This document shows positions 8,023 through 11,012 of a stretch of 11,012 nucleotides of DNA, in pieces. The notes below the pieces were generated by a model. That model worked only from the letters and a program-made list of their open reading frames with translations, was not told the DNA's origin and did not search any database. The stretch covers positions 1 through 11,012 of the forward strand of contig DSDZ01000255.1 in NCBI GenBank assembly GCA_011048475.1, written 5' to 3'. The stretch's first letter is position 1. The number at the start of each line of letters is the position of its first letter. Source of the DNA: Bacteroides sp. (lineage in GTDB: Bacteria > Bacteroidota > Bacteroidia > Bacteroidales > GCA-2748055). Position numbers and translations under genes: made by a program.

Positions 8023-8043
8023 GTTAATTTTAGAAATTTTAAC
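8023..8043. promoter_or_regulatory. AT-rich imperfect palindrome before the esterase gene
   Basis: GTTAA (8023-8027) and TTAAC (8039-8043) form the arms of a 21-bp imperfect palindrome centred on 8033, with 7 of 10 base pairs matching. Inside lies AATTT-TAG-AAATT, and TAATTTTA (8025-8032) resembles a -7 box. The AT-richness stands out against GC-rich surroundings. It may be a promoter or operator for the esterase gene, allowing its expression apart from the glycosidase gene. Confidence 0.3.
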
Positions 8044-8074
8044 GGGTCATCACCCCTCACAGATCATCCCGGAA

Positions 8075-8995
8075 ATGAAACGGATCCTGTTGTCTGCGCT
8101 GATCATCGGGCTGAGCCTGAGCGCTCTGCCGCAAAACATGATCATCCCCCTGTGGGACGGGGAGCCGCCCAATTACAGGGAAACCGGCCTGCAGACCCTC
8201 TATGACACCACCGACATCGTGCGGGTCAGCCATGTCCGTTACCCCGATCTGGCTGTTTTTCTGCCTTCAAAAAAGAATGCCACCGGCGAAGCCGTGGTGA
8301 TCTGTCCGGGCGGTGGTTACATGCGGCTGGCCTACGACTGGGAAGGAAGCGATGTGGCCAGATGGCTGAGCTCCCATGGCATTGCTGCATTCGTGCTGAA
8401 ATACCGCCTGCCGGGACCGGAATCCAACCTGGTCCCCCACCTGTCCTCCCTGCTGGATGCCTCCAGGGCGGTGCGGCTGGTGAGGTACCATGCCGCACAG
8501 TGGAACCTGGATCCGGGAAAGATCGGGATCATGGGGTTCTCCGCGGGGGGACACCTGGCATCCACCCTGTCCACCCATTATGACGCGGGCGATGCAAATG
8601 CCGCCGATCCGGTGGAGCGGATGAGCTGCAGGCCTGATTTTTCCATACTCATCTACCCGGTCATTTCCATGGACCCGGAGATCACCCATGGCGGATCGAG
8701 ACGGGCGCTTCTGGGTGAACAGCCTGATGAGGCACTGGCCGCGCATTATTCAAATGAACGACAGGTGACCGCCGGCACGCCTCCGGCCATCCTCGTGCAT
8801 TCGGGGGACGATCACTCCGTTCCCGTGGAGAACAGCATCGCCTATTACAGGGCGCTTCAGAAAAACGGGGTCACCGCTTCCATGCACATTTATCCCTATG
8901 GCGGACACGGCTACTCCCTGGCAGTGGGGAAGGGCCATCTTTCCACGTGGCCGGACAGGGTGGCCGAGTGGACCAGGTATCTGTCCGGAAATTGA
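8075..8995 (+). CDS. Exported alpha/beta-hydrolase esterase (BD-FAE / acetyl-esterase-like)
   Basis: The 306-residue protein is a compact serine esterase. A signal peptide (MKRILLSALIIGLSLSALPQ) directs export. CPGGGY, about 27 residues after the VRYPDLAVFLP segment, is the oxyanion-hole equivalent of the HGG motif. GFSAGG holds nucleophile Ser156, DDHSVP holds Asp246 (Asp245 is next to it), and YGGHGY holds His278, so the triad is complete. Relatives are often labelled acetyl, acetyl-xylan or feruloyl esterases and commonly sit in polysaccharide loci. Removal of acetyl or other acyl groups from oligosaccharides is therefore the likely role, but the exact ester is unknown. It starts 116 bases after the glycosidase stop. 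I place the start at ATG 8075 because it begins a textbook signal peptide; the frame also runs up to a TTG at 8021 whose extra 18 residues look like upstream regulatory DNA. No secretion tail is present, so it is probably periplasmic. Confidence 0.88.
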   Translation: MKRILLSALIIGLSLSALPQNMIIPLWDGEPPNYRETGLQTLYDTTDIVRVSHVRYPDLAVFLPSKKNATGEAVVICPGGGYMRLAYDWEGSDVARWLSSHGIAAFVLKYRLPGPESNLVPHLSSLLDASRAVRLVRYHAAQWNLDPGKIGIMGFSAGGHLASTLSTHYDAGDANAADPVERMSCRPDFSILIYPVISMDPEITHGGSRRALLGEQPDEALAAHYSNERQVTAGTPPAILVHSGDDHSVPVENSIAYYRALQKNGVTASMHIYPYGGHGYSLAVGKGHLSTWPDRVAEWTRYLSGN

Positions 8996-9025
8996 TCCCG
9001 GCTGTTCCCCGGCGACGAAAAAATG

Positions 9026-9060
9026 AAAACAACATAAAACAACATAAAACAAAACAACAG
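9026..9060 (+). repeat. Tandem 10-bp A-rich repeat in the leader of the DUF362 gene
   Basis: AAAACAACAT occurs twice in a row (9026-9035, 9036-9045), followed by AAAAC and then AAAACAACAG (9051-9060), ending eight bases before ATG 9069. The strand is almost free of G and should be unstructured as RNA. Such A-rich leaders favour translation in Bacteroidota that lack Shine-Dalgarno sites, and none is seen here. The array could also change length by replication slippage. Confidence 0.6.
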
Positions 9061-9068
9061 ATAACCGG

Positions 9069-11012
9069 ATGAAAAACAAAACAAAAGTACCCGGCAGATT
9101 CCTGAACCTCTACGCACGGCTCAGGAAAATGAAGATCCCCTACCGGATCACCTTTTTTATCATTGGCATCGCTTCCACCATCTGGTTCCTTGTCAGGGTG
9201 ATACCGAAACCGACCAGGGCCGGGTATCCCTGCATGCGGGTGGCCGCCCCGTTCATGTCCAGTTTTGTGCTTTACCTGCTGTCGCTGGCAGGTTCGGCCA
9301 TGCTATTCAAACGTTCCCGCCACTTTTTGAGTAGGACCAGGTACATGATGGCTGCCATTGCTTTTGCCGGGGCACTGGTGCTGTTCGCGTTTTCTTCAAA
9401 CCTTTTCCCGGAAAGGGCCGTGGCTTCGGTGGCCAAATCAGATCCTTCCGATTTCCCTCCCAACATGCCCATGGGTGAAGAGCTGGGGATCTTCCCGGGC
9501 AGGGTGGTCTGGGAGTGGGACCGGGACGCCACCGACGAGGATTGCACCAACACCTTTAACGATCCGGTCCGCGGAGAGGACGGCTTTTTCATGCTGTGCA
9601 ACAACGACCTGTCGGTGATCAAACGGATGATGGACAACACAGTGATGAAACTCACCGGAACATACAGTCCGGGAGAGGCCTGGGACCAGCTGTTCATCGA
9701 TTTCAACAAAAGAAAAGGTCTGGGAGAGGTCTCCTACCAGGAAGGCCAGACCATCTTCATCAAGATCAACCAGGGGACGGCCAGCTGGCAGACCAACTCC
9801 GATCTGACCAGGATCGAAAACCCCTGGAACCAAAGCAGCTACGGGATCGCGGAAACCACACCTGGCATGGCCATCAGCGTGCTGGACCAGCTGATCAACG
9901 ATTTCGGGGTTCCGCAGGAGAACATTTACATCGGGGACCCCATGTCCCATATTTTCCAGGATGTCTACGAGGAGATGGCCTACCTCTTTCCTGATGTGAA
10001 GTATGTGGACCGGCAACGTTCCGATCTGGGAAGAACCCTGATCAGCGCAACATCGGAAGGGGCCATCAAATGGTCCGACAAGGGTACGGTGATGACCGGG
10101 GCCGGGACCGACTACCTCTACGCGGAGATGGTGAATGCAGATTACCTGGTCAATCTGGCCGCACTGAAGGCACACGCCAGGGCCGGGATCACCCTGACCG
10201 CGAAGAACCATTTCGGTTCCCATACCCGTGGCGATGCCGGGGCATGGCACCTTCACGGCGGACTCGTCTGCTATATCGACAACGATGTGCTGAACCCGGC
10301 GCGGACCGAGTACGGAGTGTACCGGGTGCTGACCGACCTGATGGGGCATGAGAGACTCGGGGCGAATACGGTGCTCTTTATCGTGGAAGGGTTGTGGGGC
10401 GGACCCGAGGCCACAGAAAAACCTGTGAAATGGAACTCGGCGCCCTTCAACGGGGACTGGCCCAATTCCATCCTGGCGTCCCAGGATGCCGTGGCACTGG
10501 AGTCGGTCTGCTTCGACCTGCTGAAAACCGAGTTCGATAATCCCAACGAACCGGGGAAGGACCGTCCATGGTACGGTGCGGTGGATGATTACCTCCACCA
10601 GGCAGCCGATTCAAGGAACTGGCCCGCGGGATTCATCTATGATCCGGAAGGGGACGGAACCCCCATGGGAAGCATGGGTGTGCACGAACACTGGAACAAT
10701 GCGGCGGACAAACAATATTCCAGGAACCTGGGCTATGATTACGGGATCGAACTGATCGGTCCCAAATCGCTGGTCAAAAATGCGGTGAACGCCCTGGAAG
10801 CGGAAACCGCACCGGTGATCGACGGCGATGCGTCGGATGCCTGCTGGGAGGAGGCGCAGTGGTATGGGATCGACCAGACCTGGATCCCCTGGGGACTGGA
10901 AATCGACTCAGCTGACTTTTTCGGACGGTTCAAGGCATGCTGGTCAGCCGCAGAGAACCTTGTGTACCTCTATGTGGAGATCACCGATGATGCCTTTGTG
11001 GATGGTTATGTG
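9069..11012 (+). CDS. Membrane-anchored DUF362 protein with a C-terminal CBM9-like module, partial (runs off window)
   Basis: ATG 9069 opens a frame of 648 codons with no stop before the window end. Three hydrophobic helices lie at ~26-46, 60-80 and 92-112. Basic residues before the first (MKNKTK...RLRKMK) and between the second and third (KRSRHFLSRTR) place the main part in the periplasm. A DUF362-type domain follows: GIFPGRVVW (140-148), LTG...EAWDQLFIDFN, IKINQG, the NLAALKAHARAG segment with Lys367 and His369, TLTAKNHFG, and ILASQDAVALESV. From Ala581 (APVIDGDASDACWEEA...) the start of a family 9-like carbohydrate-binding module is clear, including FKACWSAAENLVYLYVEITDD. DUF362 has no settled biochemical role and is often paired with iron-sulphur motifs; no CxxCxxC cluster is visible here. 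Placement after a glycosidase and esterase, plus the sugar-binding tail, suggests glycan handling at the membrane. It begins 73 bases after the esterase stop and is likely co-transcribed with it. Confidence 0.87.
   Translation, partial: MKNKTKVPGRFLNLYARLRKMKIPYRITFFIIGIASTIWFLVRVIPKPTRAGYPCMRVAAPFMSSFVLYLLSLAGSAMLFKRSRHFLSRTRYMMAAIAFAGALVLFAFSSNLFPERAVASVAKSDPSDFPPNMPMGEELGIFPGRVVWEWDRDATDEDCTNTFNDPVRGEDGFFMLCNNDLSVIKRMMDNTVMKLTGTYSPGEAWDQLFIDFNKRKGLGEVSYQEGQTIFIKINQGTASWQTNSDLTRIENPWNQSSYGIAETTPGMAISVLDQLINDFGVPQENIYIGDPMSHIFQDVYEEMAYLFPDVKYVDRQRSDLGRTLISATSEGAIKWSDKGTVMTGAGTDYLYAEMVNADYLVNLAALKAHARAGITLTAKNHFGSHTRGDAGAWHLHGGLVCYIDNDVLNPARTEYGVYRVLTDLMGHERLGANTVLFIVEGLWGGPEATEKPVKWNSAPFNGDWPNSILASQDAVALESVCFDLLKTEFDNPNEPGKDRPWYGAVDDYLHQAADSRNWPAGFIYDPEGDGTPMGSMGVHEHWNNAADKQYSRNLGYDYGIELIGPKSLVKNAVNALEAETAPVIDGDASDACWEEAQWYGIDQTWIPWGLEIDSADFFGRFKACWSAAENLVYLYVEITDDAFVDGYV

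Noticed and set aside
8021..8074. TTG start extending the esterase by 18 residues
   Set aside because: The extension lies before a textbook signal peptide starting at ATG 8075 and covers an AT-rich palindrome that looks regulatory.
8911..9117. Hydrophobic - strand frame with a signal-peptide-like start over the A-rich repeats
   Set aside because: Its Phe/Val-rich stretch is just the complement of the AAAACAACAT tandem repeat, and it overlaps both flanking genes.
9438..10598. 386-codon open frame on the - strand
   Set aside because: It is antisense to the DUF362 frame, whose motifs are recognisable, and shows no motif, signal peptide or start signal of its own.

Overview
The window looks like chromosomal DNA from an environmental member of the Bacteroidota, probably an anaerobic or marine Bacteroidales/Marinilabiliales-type lineage. 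The signs are a type IX secretion (T9SS) C-terminal sorting domain, a one-protein hybrid two-component system (HTCS) with a double reg_prop propeller, TAnnTTTG-like -7 boxes, little use of Shine-Dalgarno sequences, and a putative GH116 glycosidase and a DUF362 protein of types common in that phylum. Base composition is GC-rich for the group (mid-50s percent by eye). All convincing genes lie on the + strand.

Layout: (1) positions 1-339 hold the 3' end of a secreted protein, with the end of an Ig-like domain followed by a T9SS sorting domain. (2) 440-4867 is a complete 1475-residue HTCS: signal peptide, two periplasmic propellers, Y_Y_Y domain, one membrane helix, histidine kinase, receiver and AraC-type DNA-binding domain. 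(3) 4868-5249 is a 382-base gap. It holds a possible 33-codon membrane peptide and, next to the following gene, a pair of 7-bp direct repeats spaced exactly 21 bp and a short perfect inverted repeat. (4) 5250-7958 encodes a 902-residue exported GH116/DUF608-type glycoside hydrolase. (5) 8075-8995 encodes an exported alpha/beta-hydrolase esterase with a complete Ser-Asp-His triad. (6) 9069 to the window end is an open frame of at least 648 codons: three N-terminal membrane helices, a DUF362 domain and the start of a family 9-like carbohydrate-binding module (CBM9). It runs off the window.

Inferred working model: the HTCS senses a glycan fragment in the periplasm and, through its AraC-type domain, switches on the downstream glycosidase-esterase-DUF362/CBM9 genes. 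The glycosidase and the esterase lack T9SS sorting domains, so they probably act in the periplasm on imported oligosaccharides, one cleaving a glycosidic bond and the other removing acyl groups. No SusC/SusD pair is visible, so this is either the edge of a polysaccharide utilisation locus or a non-canonical one. The most testable novelties are the 21-bp-spaced repeat as a candidate HTCS operator, the small membrane peptide, and the membrane-anchored DUF362-CBM9 protein. No RNA genes, CRISPR arrays, insertion sequences or clear intrinsic terminators were seen.
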